Assembly (NCBI RefSeq): GCF_001895045.1
Contig: NZ_BDAM01000001.1
Location: 895,486 to 959,485 of the forward strand
DNA: 64,000 bases
Origin: Rhodococcus coprophilus NBRC 100603
GTDB taxonomy: Bacteria > Actinomycetota > Actinomycetes > Mycobacteriales > Mycobacteriaceae
Direction: 5' to 3'
The position numbers were made by a program, and so were the translations under genes. Of the stretch, positions 9,631-18,820 are shown one piece after another. Within the stretch, counting starts at the first letter, position 1. Each line of letters starts with the position of its first letter. The notes beneath the pieces were generated by a model. It made no database searches. It worked only from the letters and a program-made list of their open reading frames with translations, and had not been told where the DNA came from.

Positions 9631-10953
9631 TTACGAGCTTTCGGGTGCGCGGACCGCGAGCAGTGCGGCGAGGCCCACTGCGAGAACGAGCAACAGCCCG
9701 ACGATGCCGGCCCGATCGGTGGCGAACCACCACGCGAAGAACCCGAACAGAGTCGGGGCGAGGAACGACACCGCACGACCGGTGGTCGCGTAGAGGCCGA
9801 ACATCTGCCCTTCCCGTCCGGGCGGGGTGAGCCTGACCAGAAACGTGCGGGCCGACGACTGCGCAGGACCGACGAACAGGCACAGCACGAGACCGAAGAT
9901 CCAGAACATCGTCGGCCCCGACACCACCAGCAAGACCGTTCCGGCCGCGATCATCGCGACGAGCGAACCCACGATGACGGTCTTGGGGCCGAGCCGGTCG
10001 TCGATGCGTCCGGCGGCAAGTGCGCCGAGCGCAGAGACCACGTTGGCAGCGACGCCGAAGAGCAGCACGTCCGCCGCGCTGATTCCGTAGACATTGACGG
10101 CCAGGACCGCGCCGAAGGTGAACACACCTGCCAAACCGTCCCGGAACAGTGCGGACGCCCCCAGATAGCCGATGGTGCGACGGTCGGCCTGCCACAGCTG
10201 GCGCAGATCGCGCCAGAGCACGCGATAGGACTCGACGATGCCGACGCGTCGCCGGTCGTCACCACGTTCGACCGGTTTCTCCGGAACCGCGAACAGCACG
10301 GGCAATGCGAACAGCGCGAACCATACTGCCGCCAGTAGCGCCACGAGCCGGATGTTGGCGCCCCCTTCGGTAGAGACACCGAGCAGACCGCGCGCATCGC
10401 CGTCACCGGCGATGAAACCGGCGTAGCACAGCAACAGCAGCACGATCCCGCCGAAATACCCCATGGCCCAACCGAACCCGGACACCCGGCCGACGGTGTC
10501 CTCCGTCGAGACCTGCCGCAGCATCGCGTTGTACGGGACCTGCGCAAGCTCGGCGCCCACAGATGCGATTCCGAGAAGCACGAGACCGAGCCAGAGGTAG
10601 CTGTAGTCGTCGCGCACGAAATACATACCGGCCATCGCGGCCACGGTCAGCGCCGTCAGGATCGCGAGCGACCATTTCCGGCGACCGGCCGCGTCGAACC
10701 TCTGGCCGAATATCGGTGCCGTGACGGCGATCAGCGCACCCGAGATGCCCAGCGCCCACCCGAGCCACGCGGACGCCGGCACGGTGCCGGGCAGGTCGTC
10801 GCCGACAGCGTCGGTGAGGTAGACCGAGAAGACGAAGGTGAGGATCACCGCGTGGAATGCCGATGATCCCCAGTCCCACAGACCCCACGCGAAGACCTGT
10901 TTCTTCGTCGTGGCACCCCCGGCGCCGGCCGGAGCGTGCGTGTGTGCGCTCAT
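9631..10953 (-). CDS. MFS permease, UMF1/Atg22-like (Rv2508c-type)
   Basis: A 440-residue polytopic membrane protein with about 12 hydrophobic segments and the opening FAWGLWDWGSSAFHAVILTF, typical of the UMF1/Atg22 branch of the major facilitator superfamily. The substrate is unknown. The ATG at 10953 is preceded by TAGGCT 7 nt away, indicating a leaderless mRNA. It is divergent from cmrA, the order seen for Rv2508c and Rv2509 in M. tuberculosis. Confidence 0.85.
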   Translation of the reverse strand: MSAHTHAPAGAGGATTKKQVFAWGLWDWGSSAFHAVILTFVFSVYLTDAVGDDLPGTVPASAWLGWALGISGALIAVTAPIFGQRFDAAGRRKWSLAILTALTVAAMAGMYFVRDDYSYLWLGLVLLGIASVGAELAQVPYNAMLRQVSTEDTVGRVSGFGWAMGYFGGIVLLLLCYAGFIAGDGDARGLLGVSTEGGANIRLVALLAAVWFALFALPVLFAVPEKPVERGDDRRRVGIVESYRVLWRDLRQLWQADRRTIGYLGASALFRDGLAGVFTFGAVLAVNVYGISAADVLLFGVAANVVSALGALAAGRIDDRLGPKTVIVGSLVAMIAAGTVLLVVSGPTMFWIFGLVLCLFVGPAQSSARTFLVRLTPPGREGQMFGLYATTGRAVSFLAPTLFGFFAWWFATDRAGIVGLLLVLAVGLAALLAVRAPESS

Positions 10954-11065
10954 GGTGCGCAGCCTAAGCCCGCTCGAGACCGATCGTGTCCCGCAGCGGT
11001 GCCGCGAGTCGCGCCGGCCGACGCCGCAGACCCGTCCGGTCCGCATCCCGCTAGGCTGACCCACC

Positions 11066-11872
11066 GTGACTCTGCCGACTCCCCATCCCGATGCCCGCGC
11101 CGTCGTCACCGGAGCTTCTTCCGGTATCGGCGAAGCACTCGCCGCCGAACTCGCCTCCCGGGGGCATTCCCTCATACTCGTTGCGCGCCGCGGTGAGGTG
11201 ATGGAATCGCTCGCCGAGACGCTGCGTACGAAGCACCGCGTCGCCGTGGAGGTTCGGGCGTGCGACCTGTCCGACCGCGACGCTCGGTCGGTCCTCGTCG
11301 GCGAACTCGCCGGCCGTCGCATCAGCATCCTCTGCAACAACGCGGGGATCGCGACGTTCGGTGCCGTTGCGGAACTCGACCCCGCCTACGAGCGCGCACA
11401 GGTCGAACTGAACGCCGTCGCAGTGCACGACCTCACCCTCGCGGTGCTCCCGCAGATGGTCGAGCGCAAGTCCGGCGCGATCCTGATGGTGGGCTCCGCC
11501 GCGGGCAACATGGCTATCCCGCACAACGCGACCTACGCCGCGACCAAAGCTTTCGTCAACACGTTCTCCGAGTCGCTGCGCGGCGAACTCAAAGGCACCG
11601 GCGTGCACATCACACTGCTCGCTCCCGGACCGGTGCGCACCGAGGAACCGGATCCGGCGGAGGCGTCGATCGTCGACAAACTGGTGCCCGACTTCCTGTG
11701 GATCTCGAGCGCTCACACCGCCAAGGTCTCGCTCGACGCCCTGGCCGCCAACCGGATGCGCGTCGTGCCCGGCGTGATCAGCAAGGCGATGTCGGCGGCG
11801 GGACAGTTCGCGCCGCGGTCGGTCTCCGCGCCCATCGCCGGCGCCTTCTACCGCAAACTCGGTTCCGACTAA
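11066..11872 (+). CDS. cmrA: mycolate reductase CmrA (Rv2509-type short-chain dehydrogenase)
   Basis: A 268-residue short-chain dehydrogenase, the same length as Rv2509. It reduces the beta-keto intermediate left by Pks13 condensation to the mature beta-hydroxy mycolate. The cofactor motif is TGASSGIG, followed by NNAG; the catalytic Ser lies in VGSAAG and the Tyr and Lys in YAATK. The GTG start follows TAGGCT by 8 nt. Its last 4 bases overlap the end of the convergent HerA-like gene. Identification as CmrA rather than a generic SDR rests on similarity, length and the conserved neighbourhood (MFS permease, HerA-like ATPase, orn). Confidence 0.88.
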   Translation: MTLPTPHPDARAVVTGASSGIGEALAAELASRGHSLILVARRGEVMESLAETLRTKHRVAVEVRACDLSDRDARSVLVGELAGRRISILCNNAGIATFGAVAELDPAYERAQVELNAVAVHDLTLAVLPQMVERKSGAILMVGSAAGNMAIPHNATYAATKAFVNTFSESLRGELKGTGVHITLLAPGPVRTEEPDPAEASIVDKLVPDFLWISSAHTAKVSLDALAANRMRVVPGVISKAMSAAGQFAPRSVSAPIAGAFYRKLGSD

Positions 11873-13476
11873 CGCCGGCGGCGGCGTCCGGTTCCGAAGA
11901 TGCTGCGGCTGATCTCCCGGCCCGCCGCGGACGCCGCCGACCGCAGGAAGCTGTTGACCGCCGGGCTCCCCATCGCTCGTTCGATGATCGACGGCTCGTC
12001 GTCCCGCGCGGATTCCGGCAGTACCTCCCCCGCTCCGGCAGGCAGCGGCGGGGTCTCGAACTCCGGATCGACGTCGGGGGCCCCGCCCACCGATGCGGTC
12101 AACTTCTCGTACGCCGATTCGCGGTCGATCGTGCGGCCGTACTTGCCGTAGAGCGCGCTCGACTGAGCGGCCGCCAGGATCGCGTTCTCCCCCACCGAAC
12201 CCATCAGGGAGCGCGGTGGCCGAATCCGGGTCCAGGCGACGGGAGTGGGCGCACCGGTCTCCGACAACACCGTCACGACGGCTTCGCCGGTTCCGAGTTC
12301 TGTCAGTGCCCGTCCGAGGTCGTATACGTCCGTCTCCGGGTAGGTGCGCACAACCTTGTCCAGAGCCTTGCGGTCTTCGGGGGTGAACGCGCGCATCGCG
12401 TGCTGGATGCGTGCTCCCAGTTGCGACAACACCGCCTGGGGCACGTCCGATGGCAGTTGGGTGCAGAAGATCACCCCGACGCCCTTCGAGCGGATCAGTT
12501 TGACGGTCTGCTCGATCTGTCGCTGAAACGCCTTGGACGCATCGGTGAACAGCAGATGCGCTTCGTCGAAGATGAACACGAGCTTCGGCTTCTCGAGATC
12601 CCCGACCTCCGGCAACGCCTGGAACAGGTCGGCGATCAGCCACATCAGGAAGGTCGAGAACAACGCCGGCTGGGTCGCGCGATCGCCGAGTTCGAACAGG
12701 CTGATGACGCCGTGGCCGTCGGCGAGGCGGAGCAGATCCTCGGTCTCGAGTTCCGGTTCCCCGAAAAAAGTGTCTCCGCCGGCTTGCTCGAGGTTGACCA
12801 GTGCGCGCAGGATCACCCCGGCCGTCGCTCCGGACACCCCGCCGATGCTCTTGAGGTCGGCTTTTCCCTCGTCGCTGGTCAGATACCTGACGACCTCGCT
12901 CAGGTCCTTCAGATCCAGCAACGCGAGGCCGCGCTGGTCTGCCCAGTGGAAGATCAGGCCGAGGGTGGACTCCTGGGTTGCATTGAGCTCGAGCACTTTG
13001 CTCAGCAGGATCGGCCCGAACGAGGTGACAGTCGCCCGGACCGGGATGGCCGCGCCCTCGGAACCGAGCGAATAGAACTGCACCGGGTAGCCGTGCGGTT
13101 CCCACGACTCGTCACCGGTGTCGATCGCGCGCGCAACGATCTTCTCCTCGATCTTGCCTTCGCCCGTGAGGCCCGACAGATCGCCTTTGACGTCGGACAT
13201 CACCACGGGCACACCGGCGGCCGACAACTCCTCGGCGAGCAACTGCAGCGTCGCGGTCTTTCCCGTCCCGGTAGCACCGGTGACGAGGCCGTGGCGGTTC
13301 AGCGTGGCGAGAGGGATTCGGACCTTGGCGGACGGGTTCGCCACGCCGTCGACTACAACGGCGCCGAGGTCGAGGGCGGGTCCGGACACCGCGTATCCGG
13401 CGGCGATCCGTGCGGCTGCGTCCGCCGGGCGCGACGCATCGCCGGGGTCTTCGTGGCGCTTGTCTCGGTCCGGCAT
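11869..13476 (-). CDS. HerA-like/DUF853 P-loop ATPase (Rv2510c-type)
   Basis: A 535-residue ATPase of the HerA-FtsK group. Walker A is GATGTGKT at residues 67-74 and Walker B is FIFDEAH near residue 300. The C-terminus is basic (GRRRRR). Some relatives act as DNA translocases or helicases; the role of this subfamily is not established. The start at 13476 has GGAG 8 nt upstream. It is convergent with cmrA (4-base overlap) and divergent from orn. Confidence 0.85.
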   Translation of the reverse strand: MPDRDKRHEDPGDASRPADAAARIAAGYAVSGPALDLGAVVVDGVANPSAKVRIPLATLNRHGLVTGATGTGKTATLQLLAEELSAAGVPVVMSDVKGDLSGLTGEGKIEEKIVARAIDTGDESWEPHGYPVQFYSLGSEGAAIPVRATVTSFGPILLSKVLELNATQESTLGLIFHWADQRGLALLDLKDLSEVVRYLTSDEGKADLKSIGGVSGATAGVILRALVNLEQAGGDTFFGEPELETEDLLRLADGHGVISLFELGDRATQPALFSTFLMWLIADLFQALPEVGDLEKPKLVFIFDEAHLLFTDASKAFQRQIEQTVKLIRSKGVGVIFCTQLPSDVPQAVLSQLGARIQHAMRAFTPEDRKALDKVVRTYPETDVYDLGRALTELGTGEAVVTVLSETGAPTPVAWTRIRPPRSLMGSVGENAILAAAQSSALYGKYGRTIDRESAYEKLTASVGGAPDVDPEFETPPLPAGAGEVLPESARDDEPSIIERAMGSPAVNSFLRSAASAAGREISRSIFGTGRRRRR

Positions 13477-13559
13477 ACGGATGCTCCTTCGACTGTGCAC
13501 GGCCACTGCTGTGCCACTGCCGACCTTAACGGCTTCGACGTCTGGCTACGCTGTATCTC

Positions 13560-14159
13560 GTGCAGGACAAACTCGTATGGATCGATTGTGAGATGACCGG
13601 GCTACAGCTCGACAGCGACAAGCTGATCGAGATCGCGGCACTGGTAACCGACAGCGAACTCAATGTGCTCGGAGAAGGCGTGGACATCGTCATCCACGCC
13701 GACGAGGAGGCACTCGCGGCGATGCCCGAAGTCGTGCAGCAGATGCACGCGCGCTCGGGCCTCACCGAAGAGGTGCGTCGCTCGACGGTAGGGCTCGCGC
13801 AGGCCGAGAAACTGGTGCTCGACTACATCCGCGAGCACGTCGGAGAAGCGGGCACGGCACCGCTCGCGGGCAACTCCATCGGCACCGACCGGCGGTTCAT
13901 CACCCGTGACATGCCCGAACTCGACAAGTACCTCCATTACCGGATGGTCGACGTGAGCTCGATCAAGGAGCTGTGCCGCCGCTGGTATCCGCGGATCTAC
14001 TTCGGCCAGCCGGAGAAGGGCTTGTCCCACCGTGCGCTCGCCGACATCAAGGAATCGATCCGCGAGCTGCGCTACTACCGGCGCACCGCCTTCGTGCCCG
14101 AGCCCGGCCCGTCCCCGGAGGACATCGCTGCCGTCGTAGAGGACTTGGGACCGGCCTGA
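13560..14159 (+). CDS. orn: oligoribonuclease
   Basis: A 199-residue DEDDh 3'-to-5' exoribonuclease that degrades short RNAs, including the pGpG from cyclic-di-GMP turnover. The first catalytic pair is Asp9 and Glu11 (WIDCEMTG). Later come the middle Asp in NSIGTDRRF and the final His-Asp in [12 protein letters not shown]. The GTG start is leaderless-type: TACGCT (13547-13552) ends 7 nt before it. Confidence 0.95.
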   Translation: MQDKLVWIDCEMTGLQLDSDKLIEIAALVTDSELNVLGEGVDIVIHADEEALAAMPEVVQQMHARSGLTEEVRRSTVGLAQAEKLVLDYIREHVGEAGTAPLAGNSIGTDRRFITRDMPELDKYLHYRMVDVSSIKELCRRWYPRIYFGQPEKGLSHRALADIKESIRELRYYRRTAFVPEPGPSPEDIAAVVEDLGPA

Positions 14160-14243
14160 CCTGCCGATTCGTCGTTTTCGGTGAAGTCACGCTAGTATCT
14201 CTACCGCAGGAGCAAGCGGCCCCGGCCACATGCGAATGCAATG

Positions 14244-14316
14244 GTGAGTGTAGTTCAGTTGGTAGAGCACCAGGTTGTGATCCTGGCTGTCGCGGGTTCG
14301 AGTCCCGTCACTCACC
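14244..14316 (+). tRNA. tRNA-His (GTG)
   Basis: The cloverleaf can be drawn directly: acceptor GTGAGTG/CACTCAC, anticodon arm CCAGG-TT-GTG-AT-CCTGG, and T-arm CGGGTTCGAGTCCCG. The base before the acceptor is G and the discriminator is C, the G-1:C73 pair that marks tRNA-His. Confidence 0.95.
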
Positions 14317-14322
14317 CAAAAG

Positions 14323-14359
14323 AAGGCCCCCGACCGGCGATCCCGGTCGGGGGCCTTTT
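14323..14359 (+). terminator. terminator after tRNA-His
   Basis: A perfect 15-bp stem (14323-14337 with 14343-14357) closes a 5-nt loop and is followed by TTTT, starting a few bases after the tRNA. Confidence 0.9.
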
Positions 14360-14361
14360 CC

Positions 14362-14405
14362 GTTGTCTTCGTGATCAGTTGTCTTCGTGATCAGCTGTCT
14401 TCGTA
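14362..14405 (+). repeat. 16-bp tandem repeat, about 2.7 copies
   Basis: GTTGTCTTCGTGATCA occurs twice in perfect tandem (14362-14377 and 14378-14393), followed by a partial third copy beginning GCTGTCTTCG. It sits between the tRNA-His terminator and the end of the L,D-transpeptidase gene and overlaps neither. Confidence 0.85.
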
Positions 14406-14472
14406 GTGCGTTTCCCCTGCGTCACCTATCCGCACCCGGAGCAGGGCGTCGCCCCAGGTGCGGCACAGACTG

Positions 14473-15693
14473 TCAGGTCTCGGCGTTGCCGGCCTTCCAG
14501 GTCGACCACGGGATATTCCAGTCGCCGAGCCCTTCGACGCCCTCCAGGATTCCGCCGAGGGTGTTACGGACGATGACGATGTCGCCGCGCTTGGTGTTGT
14601 CGAAGATCCACTTGGCGTTTGCGGGACTCAGGTTCAGGCATCCATGACTGACGTTGCGCACGCCCTGGTCACCGATCGACCACGGCGCCGAATGGAAGAA
14701 GATGCCGCTGTAGGACATGCGGGTCGCCCAGTCCACCGGCGTGCGGTATCCCTCCGGCGCATCCGCCGGAACACCGTAGGTCGAAGAGTCCATCACCAGA
14801 TGCTCGAAGCGGTCACCGATCGTGTACACCCCGTTGGGGGTGGGAGTGTCGGCCTTGCCGAAAGACGTCGGCATGGTCATGACGTCCGCGCCGTTGCGAT
14901 TGACCGTGACCTGCTTGGTGTTGTCGTCGGCCGTGATGACCACAGCATCACCGATCGTGAACGTGGAACGGACGTCGTCCTGCCCGAACAGACCGTCGCC
15001 GAGATCCTTGCCGTAGACGTCCACGTCCACCGTGACGGTCGTGCCCGGCGTCCAGTACTGCTCGGGACGCCAGCGCACCTCCCGGTTGCTGAGCCAGTAG
15101 AACGCGCCCTCGACCGGCGGGTCCGTGACCACCTTGATCGCTTCCTCGGCCGCGCGGCGGTCGGGGATGTTCTCGTCGAACTGCACGGCGACCGGCTGCC
15201 CGATGCCGACCACGGCGCCGTCCCCGGGCATCACGTACGGCTGGGTGAGATTGCCGGGCGCAGATGTCGTGAAGGTCACGGTGGACGTAGCCGACCCGCC
15301 GAGACCGTAGGCGACGGTCTCGAGCGTGTACTCCCGGTTGTAACCGAGCGGTTCGGTGTTGACCCAGCTGAGACCGTCGGACGCCACTTCACCCTTCACG
15401 GCTTCCCCGGTGGGGTCGACGAGGGCGACGGATTCGAGCTTTCCGTTGACCACGGAGACCGTCACAGGATCGACCGGGGAGAAACCGATGCCACCGTCGG
15501 CGACGCTGGAGGAGACCGTCGGCTTGATGAGGGCGGCAAGGGGATTCGAGTCGATCGGCACCTCTTCCGCGCCGGTCCCCGTCCCACTCGAGCATGCCGC
15601 GACGAACGCCATGACCGCGACGAGCAACATCCCGAGCATCGCCCCGGCACTTCGCCGCCGAGTATGCGTCACACATCCAGCCTTCACTGCCAT
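14473..15693 (-). CDS. L,D-transpeptidase lipoprotein (LdtMt2/LppS-type)
   Basis: A 406-residue exported L,D-transpeptidase that makes 3-3 cross-links in peptidoglycan, the carbapenem-sensitive step. After a hydrophobic signal comes a lipobox ending VAAC at Cys34, so it should be anchored in the outer face of the membrane. Ig-like beta domains follow, then the YkuD domain with the catalytic motif SHGCLNL (Cys near 350) and HSAPW before it. Length and position match LdtMt2 (Rv2518c, 408 residues). The start is uncertain: ATG at 15723 and a GTG (VTHTRRR) further in are possible. Transcription is toward the tRNA-His terminator. Confidence 0.9.
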   Translation of the reverse strand: MAVKAGCVTHTRRRSAGAMLGMLLVAVMAFVAACSSGTGTGAEEVPIDSNPLAALIKPTVSSSVADGGIGFSPVDPVTVSVVNGKLESVALVDPTGEAVKGEVASDGLSWVNTEPLGYNREYTLETVAYGLGGSATSTVTFTTSAPGNLTQPYVMPGDGAVVGIGQPVAVQFDENIPDRRAAEEAIKVVTDPPVEGAFYWLSNREVRWRPEQYWTPGTTVTVDVDVYGKDLGDGLFGQDDVRSTFTIGDAVVITADDNTKQVTVNRNGADVMTMPTSFGKADTPTPNGVYTIGDRFEHLVMDSSTYGVPADAPEGYRTPVDWATRMSYSGIFFHSAPWSIGDQGVRNVSHGCLNLSPANAKWIFDNTKRGDIVIVRNTLGGILEGVEGLGDWNIPWSTWKAGNAET

Positions 15694-15949
15694 TCTCCGA
15701 TTCCGCCCCTCCCCACAAGGCACCGAAATTGCACGTCATACGTTGTATTCAGATGATGCCAGTAGGACATCCGCCGGGATGGAGGACTCCCCCCATAGCG
15801 ATAACGTTCCGATGACAATCGCGCACTCGCTCGTGCTCGTTACAAGCCCCAGCCCCGAAAATCGCCTTGACCAGCCGATTTGGTGCGATAGTCGAAGGTG
15901 TGTAATCTTCTTTTCGTCGCCGGGACAACGGAACGGAGACACCAGCCAA

Positions 15950-16025
<76 letters not shown>

Positions 16026-16026
16026 C

Positions 16027-16064
16027 AGAAGTCCCCTCCCAGCATCTGCTGGGAGGGGACTTCT
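16027..16064 (+). terminator. terminator after tRNA-Lys
   Basis: An 18-bp perfect stem (16027-16044 with 16047-16064) with only TC between the arms starts 2 nt after the CCA. Confidence 0.9.
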
Positions 16065-16204
16065 TCGTTTCGGCGACGCGTGTCTGTGATCCGTCCCCAA
16101 CCTCTCCTCGCCGAGAGCTCTTCACCACTCTTCTCGGACCACCACTGCCCGAAACGCACTGTGCCCGCGCCGGTCGGCGCGGGCACAGGTGCAAACGGGT
16201 TGTG

Positions 16205-16429
16205 TCAGCGCAGAATCTTGCGCAGCACCAGCAGCCCGACCACGGCGCCCGCTGCCACCAGCGCGTACTTCTTCACCGCCGGCTGATTGAGCTTCGCGGC
16301 GACGGTCTGCTTCGTGTTCGCCACCAGAACCCTCGGGTTGGCACGAACGGTCAGTTCGTCCAGCGTGCTCGCGAGCTGGTTCCGGGCCTTTTCGATCTCC
16401 CGCTCGATGTCCTCGGTGTCCCTACCCAC
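16205..16429 (-). CDS. DUF3618 small membrane protein (Rv2520c-type)
   Basis: A 74-residue protein starting at GTG (GRDTEDIEREIEKARNQLAS) with GGAGG 6 nt upstream. The N-terminal half is the charged DUF3618 helix; a single transmembrane helix (KYALVAAGAVVGLLVLRKI) ends the protein. Size and place next to bcp match Rv2520c (75 residues). Function is unknown. Confidence 0.85.
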   Translation of the reverse strand: MGRDTEDIEREIEKARNQLASTLDELTVRANPRVLVANTKQTVAAKLNQPAVKKYALVAAGAVVGLLVLRKILR

Positions 16430-16502
16430 GTGATCCTCCAGAAGGTCGCTGCAGTGTGCTGCGACCACGGTAGTGGACGATCGGTCTACTACTGTCGCGG
16501 AC

Positions 16503-16976
16503 ATGACCGAAAACAACAGACTCGTCCCCGGCGACCCCGCTCCCGACTTCACTCTCCCGGACGCCGACGGCAACGAGGTCTCGCTGTCCGACTACCGCGG
16601 ACGCAAGGTGATCGTCTACTTCTACCCCGCCGCGAGCACGCCGGGCTGCACGAAGCAGGCCTGCGATTTCCGTGACAGTCTCGCCGAACTCGGCGATGCC
16701 GGGCTGGACGTGATCGGGATCTCGCCCGACAAGCCGGCCAAGCTCGCCAAGTTCCGGGACAACGAAGGTCTCACATTCCCGTTGCTGTCCGACCCCGACA
16801 AGGCAGTGCTCACCGCGTGGGGCGCATTCGGCGAAAAGAAGATGTACGGCAAGACCGTGACCGGGGTGATCCGATCGACGTTCGTGGTCGATCCGGACGG
16901 CAAGATCGAGGTCGCCCAGTACAACGTGCGTGCGACCGGCCACGTCGCGAAGCTGCGGCGCGACCTCTCCGTCTAG
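16503..16976 (+). CDS. bcp: thioredoxin-dependent peroxiredoxin (Bcp/PrxQ)
   Basis: A 157-residue peroxiredoxin, identical in length to Rv2521. The peroxidatic cysteine is Cys49 in [11 protein letters not shown] and the resolving cysteine is Cys54, the PrxQ spacing. It reduces hydrogen peroxide and organic hydroperoxides in the cytoplasm. The ATG lies 7 nt after TACTGT (16490-16495), so it is probably leaderless. It is divergent from the DUF3618 gene. Confidence 0.95.
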   Translation: MTENNRLVPGDPAPDFTLPDADGNEVSLSDYRGRKVIVYFYPAASTPGCTKQACDFRDSLAELGDAGLDVIGISPDKPAKLAKFRDNEGLTFPLLSDPDKAVLTAWGAFGEKKMYGKTVTGVIRSTFVVDPDGKIEVAQYNVRATGHVAKLRRDLSV

Positions 16977-17006
16977 CCCGACGCCGGAGCTGACGAGACT
17001 CCTGAG

Positions 17007-18371
17007 CTAGCCGGACGCGAGAGTACGCAGCACGAGCGCTTCGGCGACCGCAAGATTCTCGATCTCCGACGGGTCGACGCTCTCGTTCGGCGCGTGGATG
17101 ACGCAGCGTGGTTCCTCGACGCCGATGAGAGCGATCTCCGCCCCCGGGACCGCGCGTTGCAGCGCGGTGCACAGCGGGATGGAGCCGCCTTGGCCTGCCG
17201 TGCCGACCTCGCGGCCGTATGCGGTCTCCAGGGCTCCGCGCAGGGCGGCGTAACCCGGTCCGTCGGTCGCGGCACGGAACGGTTCGCCGACGACTTCGCG
17301 TTCGACTCGCATATGAGCACCCCACGGTACGTGCGCTTCGAGGTGGGCGACGAGTGCGTCCTGCGCGGTCACCGCGTCGACTCCCGGCGGTACACGGAGA
17401 TTCAGGCGCGCCGACGCGCGCGGCACGATCGCGGCCGCCGATCCGACAACGGGCGGGGCGTCGATACCGAGAACGGTGAGCGCGGGCCGCGCCCAGACGG
17501 CGTCGGCCACGGTGGCGGAAGTCGGCAGCGATACTCCGTCGAGCACTCCGGCGTCGGCCCGGAAGCGCTCCTCCGGGTACGGCACGCCGTCCCACGTCGC
17601 GGTGGCGTCGAGTCCGTCGACCACGGTGTTTCCGTCTTCGTCGCGCAGGGTGCCGAGTAGTCGCACCAGCGCGGCCAGCGCATCCGGAGCGCCTCCGCCG
17701 TACATCCCGGAGTGGACCGGCCCCGCGAGGGTTTCGAGGTGCACGACCGCATTCGCCGTTCCGCGCAACGTGGTGGTGAGGGTGGGCCGGCCCACCTCCG
17801 TATTACCGCTGTCGGCGATCACGATGAGATCGGCGGCGAACAGTTCGGGTCGCTCGGCGACGAGGCGTTCGAGGCCCTCACCGCCCATCTCCTCCGATCC
17901 TTCGATCACGATCCGCACGCCGACGGGCAGTGGGCCGTCCGCCCGCAACGCGCGTAGGGCGAGCAGATGCATCACGATGTTGCCCTTGCAGTCCGCGGCG
18001 CCCCGCCCGTACCAGCGCCCGTCGCGTTCGGTGAGGACGAAAGGCGGGCTTTCCCATTTCGATTCGTCGCCGGGGGGCTGGACGTCGTAGTGGCTGTAGA
18101 GCAGGACGGTGGGAGCGCCGGGCGGTGCGGGGGTGTGGCCGACCACCGCGAGTGACCCGTCGACGGTCTCGACAAGCTCGATCTGCTCGATGCCGGCATC
18201 GGCGAATGCATCTCGTACCCATCGGGCGGCCGCAACACATTCTTCGGCGGGGTACTGCCGCGGGTCGGCGACCGAACGGAACGCGACGAGCGTTTCGAGT
18301 TCACCTCGGGCTGCGGACATGGATCCCCGCACCCGGTCGCGTATCTGCTGGACGGTGTCTTCGTTGCTCAT
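17007..18371 (-). CDS. M20-family metallopeptidase (Rv2522c-type dipeptidase)
   Basis: A 454-residue zinc peptidase of the M20/ArgE/DapE/CPG2 superfamily. Metal-binding motifs are visible in order: YSHYDVQPP, GRGAADCKGN, the catalytic Glu in EGSEEMGGEG, and IADSGN. The dimerisation or lid domain follows (GPVHSGMYGGGAPD). A cytosolic dipeptidase role is likely, but the substrate is unknown. The start at 18371 is supported by GAGGAGAAACG immediately upstream. It meets bcp tail to tail. Confidence 0.88.
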   Translation of the reverse strand: MSNEDTVQQIRDRVRGSMSAARGELETLVAFRSVADPRQYPAEECVAAARWVRDAFADAGIEQIELVETVDGSLAVVGHTPAPPGAPTVLLYSHYDVQPPGDESKWESPPFVLTERDGRWYGRGAADCKGNIVMHLLALRALRADGPLPVGVRIVIEGSEEMGGEGLERLVAERPELFAADLIVIADSGNTEVGRPTLTTTLRGTANAVVHLETLAGPVHSGMYGGGAPDALAALVRLLGTLRDEDGNTVVDGLDATATWDGVPYPEERFRADAGVLDGVSLPTSATVADAVWARPALTVLGIDAPPVVGSAAAIVPRASARLNLRVPPGVDAVTAQDALVAHLEAHVPWGAHMRVEREVVGEPFRAATDGPGYAALRGALETAYGREVGTAGQGGSIPLCTALQRAVPGAEIALIGVEEPRCVIHAPNESVDPSEIENLAVAEALVLRTLASG

Positions 18372-18820
18372 CGTTTCTCCTCGGTCGGCCTGATGTGGAC
18401 CGTCGATGTCGTCGGGAAACCCGATCCGAGCCGATGATCGGAGTCGCAACTCTCGAGCCTGCGAGTTTCCGCGCGAACGTGCCCGGCTCGGCGGGCGAGC
18501 GGAACACTCGGAGCCACTCGCCCTTTCACTCCCTCGCCGCTGCCCGGATCACCGTCTTCGCACCGACGCCGGTCGCAGCATCGTCGGCCGAGGCTACGGT
18601 AGGGCATCGTCGCGGTCCTGGGCGCCGGGATCGATCGGTCGCTTGCCGCAATCCTAGGACGACGCGCCCGGTGCACGCGGGTGTACGTCCGAGCCGTGCG
18701 CTCATCGGCTCCGGTCTATGGGGCGCCCCCGGAGCCGCCGGGCAGCACAACCCGAGTTATTGGCACTCGCGTACACAGCAAGTACTCGGCATTCCCGTGC
18801 GCTACGGCTAGCCTGGGCGA
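18372..18820. promoter_or_regulatory. 449-bp intergenic region between M20 peptidase and TetR gene
   Basis: No open reading frame here has convincing composition or a ribosome site. Just before the TetR gene, TAGCCT (18809-18814) ends 6 nt before its GTG and is a likely -10 box for a leaderless transcript. I see nothing else that I can name. Confidence 0.5.

Noticed and set aside
18406..18750. Short frames on both strands in the gap before the FasR candidate
   Set aside because: No ribosome site, no leaderless promoter at their starts and biased composition; left as intergenic.
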